Shown one piece after another: positions 8,641-17,700 of a stretch of DNA of 64,000 nt. This stretch comes from an uncultured Lachnospiraceae bacterium (GTDB lineage: Bacteria; Bacillota; Clostridia; Lachnospirales; Lachnospiraceae): assembly GCA_947382415.1 (NCBI GenBank), contig CANCYO010000005.1, positions 1 to 64,000 on the forward strand, written 5' to 3'. Numbering within the stretch: the first letter of the stretch is position 1; every line of letters begins with the position of its first letter. A program made the translations under genes and the position numbers. The notes below the pieces were generated by a model. It saw nothing but the letters and a program-made list of their open reading frames with translations, ran no database searches and was not told the origin of the DNA.

Positions 8641-10968
8641 ATGGAGCGAAAGGTTGAACTTCTGGCCCCCGCGGGAAATCCCGAAGGGTTTTACGGCGCC
8701 ATCTGTGCCGGGGCGGACGCCGTGTATCTGGGAGGCAGCCGCTTTGGCGCGCGGGCGTATGCGGACAATTTCACAGAGGAGGAACTGCTTGCATGCATCC
8801 GGTATGCTCATATCTGGGGACGGCGGGTCTATCTGACCGTGAATACCCTGATCAAAGAATCGGAGCTGGAAGAGCTTGTTCCTTATCTGAAACCGCTGTA
8901 TGAGGCGGGGCTGGACGGGGCGATCGTGCAGGATATGGGTGTGTTTTCTCTGCTCAGAGAGCATTTCCCCGGTCTGGAGCTCCATGTGAGTACGCAGGCT
9001 GCGGTAACCGGCCGGTACGGCGCAGAGCTGTTCAAAAAGATGGGCGCTGTGCGGGTGGTACCCGCAAGAGAGCTCAGTCTTGCGGAGATCCGGGAGCTGA
9101 AGGAGTCCACAGGGCTTCAGGTAGAGACTTTTATCCATGGCGCCATGTGTTATTGCTATTCAGGACAGTGTCTGTTCAGCAGTATTCTGGGCGGAAGAAG
9201 CGGTAACAGGGGCCGCTGTGCCCAGCCCTGCAGGCTTCCTTACCGGGTGATACGCGGAAAGCAGATTACCCGGGAATGCTATCCCTTAAGTCTGAAGGAT
9301 ATGTATACCATAGAACATATACCCGAGCTCATTGCGTCCGGCATTGATTCTCTCAAGATAGAAGGACGCATGAAGAAGCCGGAATATGCGGCGGGAGTCA
9401 CTGCAATATACCGCAAGTATATCGATAAATATTACGCAGGCGAGGACTGCCGTGTTGCGAAAGAGGATATGGAGGCTCTGGCAGGACTCTATATCCGCAG
9501 TGAAAGGCAGGACGGCTATTATTACCGCCATAACGGCAGGGATATGGTGACTCTGGAGAGTCCCTCTTACAGCGGTTGTGACGACGGGCTTCTGGAGGAG
9601 ATCAGACGCCGTTTCCTGCGGGAACGTCCGCATATGGATGTGGACATCCGGGCAGAGTTCAGGGTCGGGGCTTTGGCCCGGCTGACGATGAAGGGTTACC
9701 GGCCTGAGACGGAGCCGGTACTGGTCACTGCAGAGGGAGAAACGGTTTCTCCGGCGTTAAAACAGCCGATCACAGAGGAGAATGTGCGCAGGCAGCTTGG
9801 AAAGCTTGGAGATACAGTGTTCTGTGTCAAAGACATGACGGTCACTCTGGATGAAAACGCGTTTTATCCGCTGAAGGCGGTGAATGATCTGCGCAGACAG
9901 GCCGTATATATGGTGGAAGAGCTTTTGATCCGGGAGAGCCGGGATATTCAGGAAAACCGGGAGGGCTGTGCGGAAGCGTTTTATGCGGAGGAATTCCCTG
10001 CAAAAGAGCGCCATGCAGACGGCGACGGCGGCAGTTTCCATGTGCTTCTGCGCACGGAGGGTCAGTTGGACGCGCTGACAGAGGTTCTGGCGGACTGCGG
10101 GCAGATAGACAGGGTCTATCTGGAATCCGGCCTGATCCATGATCTGCAGGAGCGCAGAACACTTTCGGACAGGCTCCGGGAACTGGCGGATCGCCACTGT
10201 GCGCCGGTGATCGCTCTGCCGCCTGTCATCCGCAGTAAAGATGCGGATTATCTTGCCGAAATGTGGGATATCTATATACAGTACAAAGATATGATAAAGG
10301 GATTTTTGGTGCGGTCCGTGGATGGGCTTGGATTTTTGGCCGGGATGCGTTCTGCGCTGTCCGGCATTGCGGAGCAGGTGGCATCTGACGGACAGGCTTC
10401 CCGTGAACAGACTCCCGACTGCCCGGCAGTGTACGGGGATGCGGGACTCTATATCTGGAACCACAGGAGTCTGGAAGCGTTGTGCACAGAGCCTGATCTG
10501 CCGGGGCTGGACGGTTTTTGTATGCCCTATGAACTCAGGGCATCGGATCAGCACAGGCTTCTGGAAGCAATCCAGATGAAAAACCGTCCGGGGGGACGGA
10601 TATCCTGCGAAAAGGTGGTCTACGGGCGCATTCCCCTGATGATCACCGCCAATTGTGTGTTCAACACCATAGACGGCTGCAGCAAAGACCGGGAACCGGA
10701 GGTCTGTTTTCTGGAGGACCGCATGGGTAAGCGTTTCCCCGTGCTCAAAAACTGCAGGCATTGCATGAATATCATCTATAACAGCCTGCCGCTGTCGCTT
10801 CATGGGGAGCTTTCCAAATGGCGCGGCAGGGCCGGTTTCAGGCTTGATTTTACCATAGAGGACGGAGAGAAGACCGCGGACATCCTGCGGTATTTTACAG
10901 GCGGGGCCCGGGGAGAGCGGCCTTATGCGGGACATACTGCCGGACATGAAAAACGGGGAGCGGAGTAG
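8641..10968 (+). CDS. U32 family peptidase-like protein with DUF3656 (RlhA-like)
   Basis: The 775-aa protein starts at ATG 8641 behind GGGAG, giving MERKVELLAPAGNPEGFYGA, the usual U32 opening; a longer frame from 8590 lacks support. The N-terminal U32 domain has the conserved Cys pattern CYCYSGQCLFSS followed by GRCAQPCR, proposed Fe-S ligands in this family. The C-terminal third matches the DUF3656 layout with another CRHCMN cluster. Family members of known function (TrhP, RlhA) act in hydroxylation of tRNA uridine or 23S rRNA cytidine 2501 rather than as proteases; an RNA-hydroxylation role is the better guess here. It lies between zapA and a FtsW/RodA homologue. Confidence 0.85.
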   Translation: MERKVELLAPAGNPEGFYGAICAGADAVYLGGSRFGARAYADNFTEEELLACIRYAHIWGRRVYLTVNTLIKESELEELVPYLKPLYEAGLDGAIVQDMGVFSLLREHFPGLELHVSTQAAVTGRYGAELFKKMGAVRVVPARELSLAEIRELKESTGLQVETFIHGAMCYCYSGQCLFSSILGGRSGNRGRCAQPCRLPYRVIRGKQITRECYPLSLKDMYTIEHIPELIASGIDSLKIEGRMKKPEYAAGVTAIYRKYIDKYYAGEDCRVAKEDMEALAGLYIRSERQDGYYYRHNGRDMVTLESPSYSGCDDGLLEEIRRRFLRERPHMDVDIRAEFRVGALARLTMKGYRPETEPVLVTAEGETVSPALKQPITEENVRRQLGKLGDTVFCVKDMTVTLDENAFYPLKAVNDLRRQAVYMVEELLIRESRDIQENREGCAEAFYAEEFPAKERHADGDGGSFHVLLRTEGQLDALTEVLADCGQIDRVYLESGLIHDLQERRTLSDRLRELADRHCAPVIALPPVIRSKDADYLAEMWDIYIQYKDMIKGFLVRSVDGLGFLAGMRSALSGIAEQVASDGQASREQTPDCPAVYGDAGLYIWNHRSLEALCTEPDLPGLDGFCMPYELRASDQHRLLEAIQMKNRPGGRISCEKVVYGRIPLMITANCVFNTIDGCSKDREPEVCFLEDRMGKRFPVLKNCRHCMNIIYNSLPLSLHGELSKWRGRAGFRLDFTIEDGEKTADILRYFTGGARGERPYAGHTAGHEKRGAE

Positions 10969-10971
10969 AAC

Positions 10972-12357
10972 ATGGGTGAATACATTATTGAATTGTCCAA
11001 ATATTTCATATGCGGGATGATGGTGCTGTATACAGCGAGCTGTCTATATGGCTTCCGCTACGCGGGGGATGGCAGGAGACGCCCTTTGTATGTGATGCAG
11101 AATATTCTGATGTTTTTGATCCAGACCCTGTGTTTTGTGGATCTGGTTCTCGTCAGCCGGGGCAGCGTGACCTATCTGTTTGAGGAGAGCAATACGGGTG
11201 CGTACAGCAACAGTGTTCTCTATCTGTTCCTGTTTGCGTTTGTGGAAGTTTTTCTGCTGGCAGTTCTGTTTCTCGTGCCCGCCATCTATGAAAACTGCAA
11301 CAGACAGCTTCTGAACAATATGTGTATGCTCCTTGGCATCGGACTGATGATGATATCGCGATTGTCCTATCTGAGGGCCATTAAGCAGTATGTGATCGTG
11401 CTGGTCTCGCTGATCATTTCGCTGCTTATTCCGTATATTTTCAGCAAAGTGCGTTTTTTGAAGAGTATCACCTGGCTCTATGCTGCGGTGGGCATCGCGC
11501 TTCTCAGCGCTGTGTTGATCATGGGCGAGGTGACCCGTGGCTCCAATATTTCCGTGGAGATTGCGGGACTGTCCTTTCAGCCCTCAGAATTTGTGAAGAT
11601 TATTTTTATCTTTTTCCTGGCGGGGGCGCTCTGGGAGGACACTTCGTTCCTTCGTGTGGCGTTTACGGCGGTGCTTGCAGGCATCCATGTGATCGTGCTG
11701 GTGCTGTCCAAGGATCTGGGAGGAGCGCTGATCTTCTTTATCGCCTATGTGCTGGTGGTATTCGTGGCTACCAGGAATTATCTGTATCTTCTGGCAGGGA
11801 TTCTGGGGGGGAGCGGCGCCGCGGTGATGGCTTACCGGCTGTTCGCCCATGTGCGCGTCCGGGTGCTGGCATGGCAGAACCCATGGAGTTATATTGACAA
11901 TCAGGGTTATCAGATCACGCAGTCGCTTTTTGCGGTGGGCAGCGGAAGCTGGTTTGGAATGGGGCTGTTAAAGGGCGATCCCACAGTGATTCCATTTGTC
12001 TCCGCGGACTTTATTTTCTCCTCAATCTGTGAGGAACTGGGGGTCATCTTCGGCATCTGTTTGATTTTAGTATGCGTGTGCTGTTTTATCACCATCATGC
12101 AGATCGCACTGCGTATTGACGATCGCTTTTATCAACTGATTGTCTATGGGATTGGCACAATGTATATTTTTCAGATATTCCTCACAATAGGAGGAGGCAT
12201 TAAGTTTATTCCTCTCACGGGTGTGACGCTTCCCTTTATCAGTTATGGCGGCAGTTCCGTGATGAGTACGATGTTCATGTTTTTTGTCATACAGGGAATC
12301 TGTATTCAAGTGCAGCAGGAAGGAGGAACACACAGTGGCAGGACGAGAAGGCATTGA
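10972..12357 (+). CDS. FtsW/RodA/SpoVE family peptidoglycan polymerase
   Basis: A 461-aa SEDS-family membrane protein with about 10-12 helices. SEDS proteins polymerise glycan strands from lipid II together with a class B PBP. Family signatures are present: LSFQPSEFVKIIFIFFLAG, VLSKDLGGALIFF, NPWSYIDNQGYQITQSLFAV, SADFIFSSICEELGVIFG, and the C-terminal PFISYGGSS. The start ATG 10972 is 3 nt after the previous stop. The gene overlaps the GTG start of the PBP gene by 23 nt, so the two are coupled, matching the paired rodA-pbpA organisation known in other Gram-positives. Which of division, elongation or sporulation it serves cannot be decided. Confidence 0.9.
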   Translation: MGEYIIELSKYFICGMMVLYTASCLYGFRYAGDGRRRPLYVMQNILMFLIQTLCFVDLVLVSRGSVTYLFEESNTGAYSNSVLYLFLFAFVEVFLLAVLFLVPAIYENCNRQLLNNMCMLLGIGLMMISRLSYLRAIKQYVIVLVSLIISLLIPYIFSKVRFLKSITWLYAAVGIALLSAVLIMGEVTRGSNISVEIAGLSFQPSEFVKIIFIFFLAGALWEDTSFLRVAFTAVLAGIHVIVLVLSKDLGGALIFFIAYVLVVFVATRNYLYLLAGILGGSGAAVMAYRLFAHVRVRVLAWQNPWSYIDNQGYQITQSLFAVGSGSWFGMGLLKGDPTVIPFVSADFIFSSICEELGVIFGICLILVCVCCFITIMQIALRIDDRFYQLIVYGIGTMYIFQIFLTIGGGIKFIPLTGVTLPFISYGGSSVMSTMFMFFVIQGICIQVQQEGGTHSGRTRRH

Positions 12358-13828
12358 GCGTACAGGGAAGAAAAACGGCAGAAAAAAGCGCGTGGGCAAT
12401 TTCCCGGAGATCGTGCTGACCATGTGTCTGTTCGGCGTACTCTTTTTGTGTATGTCTGTGTATCTGGTGCATTTTGTGGCCACCAGCGAACAGGATATGA
12501 TCAACAACAGCTATAATTCCCGACAGGAGATTCTGTTGTCCAGAAACTACCGGGGAAGTATTTATTCCAGAGACGGTGAAGTGCTGGCGCAGTCAGTGCT
12601 GGACGGGGAACAGAACGAGACCAGAGTCTATCCCTTTGAGAATCTGTTCTCCCACATAGTGGGTTACTCCACGCAGGGACGCATGGGAGTGGAGGCCATG
12701 GCCAATTATTATCTGATCAATACCAACACCTCCATCAACAATAAAGTGGCAAACGATATGGCCGGGGTGAAAAATCCCGGGGACAATGTCTATACCACGC
12801 TGGATGTGCAGATTCAGCAGGTGGCGGATGAACAGCTCAGCATCTACAAGGGAGCGGTGATCGTGACGGAGGTTTCCACGGGCAGAGTGCTGGCGCTGGT
12901 TTCCCATCCTGATTTTGACCCCAATGAGATCGCCGGGATCTGGGACGATCTGATTGCGGATAAGGACAGCTCCGTGCTCTTAAACCGCGCCACCCAGGGG
13001 CTCTATCCCCCCGGCTCAACCTTTAAGATCATCACGGCGCTGGAATATATCCGGGAAAATCCCAAAAGCTATAATAATTACAGCTATCAGTGCAACGGCT
13101 CCTACCGTCGTGGGGGAAGCCGGATCAACTGTTATCACGGTACCAATCACGGGGCGGTGGGGTTTGAGAGCTCTTTTGCCAAATCCTGTAATTCTTCCTT
13201 TGCAAATATCGGCATGCTGCTGGATCGCGAGAAGTTCCAGTCCACGCTGGACGATCTGCTCTTTGGGAGAGAACTGCCTCTTACGCTCAACTACGCCAAG
13301 AGCACGGCGGAGGTTTCCGGCGATATGACGGAGGACGCCATGATTCAGACCTCCATCGGTCAGGGCAGGACGCAGATCACACCCATCCATCTGAATATGA
13401 TCACCAGCGCCATCGCCAACAAGGGGACTTTGATGAAGCCCTATGTGGTGGATCGCGTGGAGAACGATGCGGGGGCTGTGGTTAAAAGTTTTAAACCGTC
13501 TTCCTACGGCCGTCTGATGACCGAGGAGGAGGCACAGCTTTTGAGCGGTCTGATGACGTCCGTGGTGGAGAACGGCACTGCCACCAAATTAAAGGGACTG
13601 GAGTACACGGCGGCAGGCAAGACGGGATCCGCCGAGTACAATAATGTAAAGGGCGACAGTCACGCATGGTTTACAGGTTTTGCCCCTGTGGAAGACCCGG
13701 AAGTGTGCGTCACCATCATTGTGGAGGGCGCAGGTTCGGGAGGGGATTACGCGGTTCCCATAGCCAGAAGACTGTTTGACGCCTACTTCAGGGAAAAAGC
13801 CGTGATATCGCAGGAGGTTGCGCAATGA
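12335..13828 (+). CDS. Class B penicillin-binding protein (transpeptidase)
   Basis: The start chosen is GTG 12335, 8 nt after GGAGG (12322-12326), inside the end of the SEDS gene; the longer frame from 12284 has no ribosome binding site. The 497-aa product has a basic cytoplasmic N-terminus, one membrane helix (about residues 25-48), a short dimerisation domain, then a transpeptidase domain with SxxK at S228-K231 (PPGSTFK), SxN at S284-N286 (KSCNSS) and KTG at 429-431 (AAGKTGSAE). It lacks the long pedestal of FtsI and resembles the PbpA/PBP-A group that works with RodA-type SEDS proteins. It should cross-link glycan made by its upstream partner. Confidence 0.92.
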   Translation: MAGREGIERTGKKNGRKKRVGNFPEIVLTMCLFGVLFLCMSVYLVHFVATSEQDMINNSYNSRQEILLSRNYRGSIYSRDGEVLAQSVLDGEQNETRVYPFENLFSHIVGYSTQGRMGVEAMANYYLINTNTSINNKVANDMAGVKNPGDNVYTTLDVQIQQVADEQLSIYKGAVIVTEVSTGRVLALVSHPDFDPNEIAGIWDDLIADKDSSVLLNRATQGLYPPGSTFKIITALEYIRENPKSYNNYSYQCNGSYRRGGSRINCYHGTNHGAVGFESSFAKSCNSSFANIGMLLDREKFQSTLDDLLFGRELPLTLNYAKSTAEVSGDMTEDAMIQTSIGQGRTQITPIHLNMITSAIANKGTLMKPYVVDRVENDAGAVVKSFKPSSYGRLMTEEEAQLLSGLMTSVVENGTATKLKGLEYTAAGKTGSAEYNNVKGDSHAWFTGFAPVEDPEVCVTIIVEGAGSGGDYAVPIARRLFDAYFREKAVISQEVAQ

Positions 13829-14271
13829 TAGAGGCTGTGAGCTGCGGCGGCATTGTCATTTTCCGGGGAAAGATTCTGCTGTTGTATAAAAACTATAAGA
13901 ACAAATATGATGGGTGGGTGCTGCCAAAGGGAACTGTCGAGCCGGGCGAGGAGTACCCCGAGACAGCTCTCAGGGAAGTGTGGGAAGAGACGGACGTAAA
14001 GGCCCGGATCGTCAAATATATCGGGCGGAGCGTCTATTCTTTCGAGGTGCCTGAAGATACGGTGGAGAAAGAGGTTCACTGGTATCTGATGTACGCGGAA
14101 AATTATCACAGCAAACCCCAGAGAGAGGAATATTTTCTGGATTCAGGATATTACAAATATCATGAGGCATGGCATCTTTTAAAATTTGCCAATGAAAAGC
14201 AGATTCTGGAACAGGCTTACGGCGAATATCAGGAGCTGCGTAGAAAAGGAAGATGGGACGGCGCTTTATAG
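13825..14271 (+). CDS. Nudix hydrolase
   Basis: A 148-aa Nudix protein; these enzymes cleave nucleoside diphosphates linked to another group. The Nudix box fits Gx5Ex7REUxEExGU: GTVEPGEEYPETALREVWEE runs through about residues 37-56. ATG 13825 overlaps the PBP stop by 4 nt (ATGA), so it is translationally coupled and the last gene of the operon. The stop codon lies inside the terminator hairpin. The N-terminal SCGGIVIF and KYDGWVLPKG fit the diadenosine-polyphosphate/MutT-like group, but the substrate is unknown. Confidence 0.88.
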   Translation: MIEAVSCGGIVIFRGKILLLYKNYKNKYDGWVLPKGTVEPGEEYPETALREVWEETDVKARIVKYIGRSVYSFEVPEDTVEKEVHWYLMYAENYHSKPQREEYFLDSGYYKYHEAWHLLKFANEKQILEQAYGEYQELRRKGRWDGAL

Positions 14272-14292
14272 GCCGTCCCATTTTATATTATT
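14254..14292. terminator. Bidirectional terminator after Nudix gene
   Basis: A 9-bp perfect stem TGGGACGGC (14254-14262) / GCCGTCCCA (14272-14280) is followed by TTTTATATTATTTT. The hairpin contains the Nudix stop codon and lies 25 nt from the end of the convergent HD-GYP gene, so it probably ends transcription from the plus strand and may serve both directions. Confidence 0.8.
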
Positions 14293-14316
14293 TTAGCAAA
14301 CTAAACTTTTTGCAGT

Positions 14317-15369
14317 CTACATCATTTTTGCGATCTCCAATTGGGGATATTCACACAGATCCAGCAATTCGTTTTCATCATTTTTCAGAACGGGACGGGA
14401 GAGCTTGTGGGGATGAATGATCATAACCTCCCACACCCGGCCGTCGCTGGTCTGGATCCGACTGCCGATTTGGGCGTCCGCGATGCGTTTCATGACGGGC
14501 AACAGCAGTTCCGTGTCAAACTTGGTCATGTCTTGTTCAAAATTGCCCAGAATCTGCAGCGGTGTGAATGCGCTGCGGTAGGACCTGGGGGACGCCATGG
14601 CGATATAAGCGTCTATAATGGCTATGTAGCGGGCGAACATGTCGATCTTCTGACCCTTCATATGATAGGGATAGCCGCTCCCGTCCAGCCGCTCGTGATG
14701 CATGATCACGGCGTTTTTAACATGATTGTCCAGAGGCAGGCCGCGGATCAGAGAGTATCCTACCACGGGATGGGTCTGAATCTGCTTATATTCCTCCGGC
14801 GTCAGCTTTTCTGATTTCCACAGAAGCTCGTAGGGCAGCATCAGTTTCCCGATATCATAGTAAAATCCGCACAGGATCAGATTACGCCTGTCCTCGCCGG
14901 ACATGTCGATCCAATCAGCCACAGCCCCCGCAAGGAGCGCAGAGTTCAGACAATGGCTGAAGGTCAGCTCGTCCTCATTGGGCATCTTGTTGTAGAGATA
15001 GTCCAGAAGCACGGCTCCTGAACGGATATTTGCATAGAGATCGTCATAAAGCTGCAGAAGCGTGTCGTCGGATACCGGCTTGCCTGTCTGCAGAAAGGAA
15101 CACATCAGCGTTTTGTATTGCATCAGCGAAGCGTTGTATTTCTGCTCAAAGATCTGAAAATCTTCGTTAAAGCGGATCTTCTCGTAATGAGTGGATGCAA
15201 GGTCCACACCCTCCATCACAGTCGCACACATGACGGAATAGCGGCTGATCTTATCAATCATCATCTGGTTCAACTCTGTCCCTGCCGGATAGACGGTCTT
15301 ACCCTGCGCGCTTATGTCCTCGCCCAGCACCATTCCCGGCTTCAATGCCATCACTGCAACAACCTTCAA
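14317..15369 (-). CDS. HD-GYP domain protein with Tyr in place of the HD histidine
   Basis: HD-GYP proteins hydrolyse cyclic di-GMP. This one keeps the GYP signature HHERLDGSGYP and the HPVVGYSLI motif, but the metal-binding HD dyad reads FYYDIGKL (Tyr171-Asp172 instead of His-Asp), and the later vaDvfDAl-type Asp is partly lost (IIDAYIAM). Activity is therefore doubtful; it may be a sensor or scaffold. I chose TTG 15369 as start: it follows AAAGGGGGG by 7 nt, whereas the upstream ATG (15396) lies only 4 nt behind the -10 element, before the expected transcript start. The protein is then 350 aa and begins with the family-typical ALKPGMVLGEDI. Confidence 0.82.
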   Translation of the reverse strand: MKVVAVMALKPGMVLGEDISAQGKTVYPAGTELNQMMIDKISRYSVMCATVMEGVDLASTHYEKIRFNEDFQIFEQKYNASLMQYKTLMCSFLQTGKPVSDDTLLQLYDDLYANIRSGAVLLDYLYNKMPNEDELTFSHCLNSALLAGAVADWIDMSGEDRRNLILCGFYYDIGKLMLPYELLWKSEKLTPEEYKQIQTHPVVGYSLIRGLPLDNHVKNAVIMHHERLDGSGYPYHMKGQKIDMFARYIAIIDAYIAMASPRSYRSAFTPLQILGNFEQDMTKFDTELLLPVMKRIADAQIGSRIQTSDGRVWEVMIIHPHKLSRPVLKNDENELLDLCEYPQLEIAKMM

Positions 15370-15400
15370 TACAGTGCCCCCCTTTCGTTCCCTCATTTCC

Positions 15401-15428
15401 AGTATAAAATAATCACGAAATATGTCAA
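15401..15428 (-). promoter_or_regulatory. Promoter of HD-GYP gene
   Basis: On the minus strand, -35 TTGACA (15423-15428) and -10 TATACT (15401-15406) with a 16-nt spacer. Transcription should start near 15394, which places the ATG at 15396 outside the transcript and supports the TTG start at 15369. Confidence 0.75.
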
Positions 15429-15521
15429 TTCATATTTTGGGATTTTTCTGTCGAAATATGGTGCCGGACAGAAACTGACTGAATATATTATTAAAAACAG
15501 AATAACAGAAAGGTGTACCTT

Positions 15522-16424
15522 ATGAAATATTTGTATCTTGCCGCGGCAATTTTGGCGGTGGTGATCATACTGATCATAATCTGGATTATTGTTTCGAGAC
15601 GTCGGGCGAGATGTTTGGTCTGTATCCGCACAGACGAGGAAAAATGCCGGGATTTGAACGGCGCCTTGCTGCAGTTCGGATTCCAATATGATCTCTGCTG
15701 TGATCTCTTTTACTCCACGAAGGATGCGTGGCAGCGCGATATGGGCTATGGCCGGGTCTACGACGAACATGCCATAGGGATGAATATGATCATCGACTGT
15801 GAACCGATTTATTTTACCTGTGAAGGGAAAAATTATCTTCTGGAATTGTGGAAAGGACAGTATGGCATGGCGTCCGGCGCGGAGATTGGATTCTATGTCT
15901 CGGATGAGGTGTCGGAACACCACCCTGAGCGTCTGTTTTATCACAGTGTCACAGATGAGTTCTCCCTGAACATGCGCTTTGTTCTCAGAAAACGGAATCG
16001 TCTGCTGGCAATGCGTGAGGCACAGACCTGGTGGCTCACGGGCTTTGTGCTGGGCGAATATTCCCGCAGAGAAGAACTGCATATGGACGTCGCCATCAAT
16101 TTCCCTGACTGCCGAATGAGAAATGCTTTTTATCAGGCACTTTTGCGGGCGGGGTATTCAAAGGAGGATATCTGTCTGTGCGGCACCCGTGTCAGCTTTT
16201 GTTTCACAAGGCCCCGGACTGTTCAGCCCAGGCATTGCAGGCTGCGTGTGCTGTGGGTACAGTGGAAAAACAGGAGAAACTGCAGAAAATACCTGCGCGT
16301 CACAAGATGCTTTGTGCGTACCATCGACAGAGTGGATTATCTGGGCATGTGCTTCCCGAGACTCTATCGCATGCTGGGTAAATTCAGCAGAATACCTGCC
16401 AAAAGATGCAGGAGACGGCGTTGA
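15522..16424 (+). CDS. DUF4474-like membrane-anchored protein
   Basis: A 300-aa protein with an N-terminal membrane helix (about residues 2-26, very rich in Ile/Val/Leu) and a soluble domain that resembles the clostridial DUF4474 family: FQYDLCCDLFYSTKDAWQRD followed by EPIYFTCEGKNYLLELWKGQ. The C-terminal 70 residues are strongly basic and end in an Arg-rich tail. ATG 15522 follows GAAAGG at good spacing; the in-frame GTG at 15513 is too close to it. It overlaps the following metallophosphoesterase gene by 19 nt, so the two are co-translated. Function is unknown. Confidence 0.7.
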   Translation: MKYLYLAAAILAVVIILIIIWIIVSRRRARCLVCIRTDEEKCRDLNGALLQFGFQYDLCCDLFYSTKDAWQRDMGYGRVYDEHAIGMNMIIDCEPIYFTCEGKNYLLELWKGQYGMASGAEIGFYVSDEVSEHHPERLFYHSVTDEFSLNMRFVLRKRNRLLAMREAQTWWLTGFVLGEYSRREELHMDVAINFPDCRMRNAFYQALLRAGYSKEDICLCGTRVSFCFTRPRTVQPRHCRLRVLWVQWKNRRNCRKYLRVTRCFVRTIDRVDYLGMCFPRLYRMLGKFSRIPAKRCRRRR

Positions 16425-17308
16425 GTACCAAAAGCCGCCTGAATGTTTTGTACCGTGAGGCAGAGAGAATCCGAATCGGCACAGACAGCAGGATTGTACT
16501 GATGAGTGATTGTCACCGTGGCGTGGGAAACCACGGTGATAATTTTCTGAACAACCAGAATCTGGTCTATGCGGCGCTGTCTTATTATAATTGCAGGAAT
16601 TTCACCTATGTGGAACTGGGGGACGGCGACGAGTTGTGGGAAAACCGGCGGATTCAGCCGATCATCCAGACACACAGCAATATCTTCTGGCTGCTCTCCG
16701 GATTTTACTGTCAGGGCCGCTTTATCATGCTGTATGGAAATCACGACCGGAAGAAAGAACAGCCCCGGTTTCTGAAGCGGTATTATGACCAGTATTATGA
16801 TGAGAGCAGGGACTGCAGACAGGATCTGTTTCCGGGACTTACGGCCAGAGAAGGGATCATACTGGAGATTGCTGACACCGGACACCGGATATTACTGGTT
16901 CACGGCCATCAGGGAGATTTGATGAACGATACGCTGTGGCCCCTCACACGCTTTCTGGTGAGGCATGTATGGCGCAAGCTGGAGCTTGGAGGTGTGCAGG
17001 ATCCCACCAGTGCCGCCAAGAATTACAAGCGCAAGAAAGCCACCGAAAGGCGCCTGTCTGCATGGGCGGACGAAGCGGGCGTCCTTCTGGTGGCGGGGCA
17101 TACCCATAGGCCCGTGCTGCCCAGGCCCGGAGAATCCATGTATCTCAATGACGGGAGCTGTGTGCATCCCCGCTGTATAACGGCGCTGGAGATAGAACGG
17201 GGATATATCACACTGGTGAAATGGTGTACGGAAGTAGGCCAAAATAACGGACTGTATGTGGGGCGCAAGGTTCTGGAAGGTCCTTTCAGGCTGGAAAATT
17301 ATTTTTGA
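16406..17308 (+). CDS. Calcineurin-like metallophosphoesterase
   Basis: A 300-aa two-metal phosphoesterase. The five metal-binding blocks are visible in order: LMSDCHRG (DxH), VELGDGDELWE (GDxxD/E-like), LYGNHDRKK (GNHD), LVHGHQGD (GH) and LVAGHTHRPVL (GHTH). The GHQGD block and the overall layout resemble LpxH-like and related phosphoesterases, but a clostridium has no lipid A, so the substrate is open. The start lies inside the end of the DUF4474 gene. The insertion at about residues 190-215 (RKKATERRLSAWAD) is basic. Confidence 0.88.
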   Translation: MQETALSTKSRLNVLYREAERIRIGTDSRIVLMSDCHRGVGNHGDNFLNNQNLVYAALSYYNCRNFTYVELGDGDELWENRRIQPIIQTHSNIFWLLSGFYCQGRFIMLYGNHDRKKEQPRFLKRYYDQYYDESRDCRQDLFPGLTAREGIILEIADTGHRILLVHGHQGDLMNDTLWPLTRFLVRHVWRKLELGGVQDPTSAAKNYKRKKATERRLSAWADEAGVLLVAGHTHRPVLPRPGESMYLNDGSCVHPRCITALEIERGYITLVKWCTEVGQNNGLYVGRKVLEGPFRLENYF

Positions 17309-17376
17309 TTTGCCATGGTGTTTGTACAAAATATATGCTATACTGACTCTATGTATCGTTTGTTGAGGATATCAGT

Positions 17377-17700
17377 ATGGAAAGAATGCTGACCTTTTAT
17401 CCCAAACTGTATCTGGGTGAGGGCATTAAGGAGACAAAACTGGATAAAATAAAAAAGAAACTGGTTAAAAATCCGCTGTTTTCCAATGTGTATGTACTGA
17501 CATTTGCCAGGAATCAGGCGGATCAACTGGAATTTTTTGACGCGAGACAACTCAGACAGCGCTTTTATGACGGATATCCGCTGGAAGTGGTGGGCATTGC
17601 CCGGGATTATGAAGACGCCCTGAAGCTGGTGGAGAGGATCGCCCGGGAGTGCCTGAGAGAACGCGGAGACTGCAGACTGAAGGAGTACCTGACATGTTGA
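17377..17700 (+). CDS. Conserved hypothetical small protein
   Basis: A 107-aa protein I do not recognise beyond being plausible coding sequence: ATG 17377 preceded by TTGAGG, and a frame that overlaps the next gene by 7 nt. It is mixed alpha/beta by composition, with a basic stretch LDKIKKKLVKNPLFSN and no membrane segment or signal peptide. An extended -10 (TGCTATACT, 17336-17344) lies just upstream, suggesting its own promoter. Its position immediately before the DUF2953-GerW pair hints at co-expression with sporulation genes. Confidence 0.65.
   Translation: MERMLTFYPKLYLGEGIKETKLDKIKKKLVKNPLFSNVYVLTFARNQADQLEFFDARQLRQRFYDGYPLEVVGIARDYEDALKLVERIARECLRERGDCRLKEYLTC

Noticed and set aside
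9757..10947. 396-codon minus-strand frame
   Set aside because: Shadow of the U32/DUF3656 gene in a GC-rich codon context; no ribosome binding site and His/Arg/Pro-rich, non-protein-like composition.
16123..16458. Possible frameshift at the 3' end of the DUF4474-like gene
   Set aside because: The basic C-terminus looked odd at first, but the annotated frame reads sensibly (DRVDYLGMCFPRLYRMLGKF) and connects to a normal overlap with the next gene; alternative frames show no better continuity.
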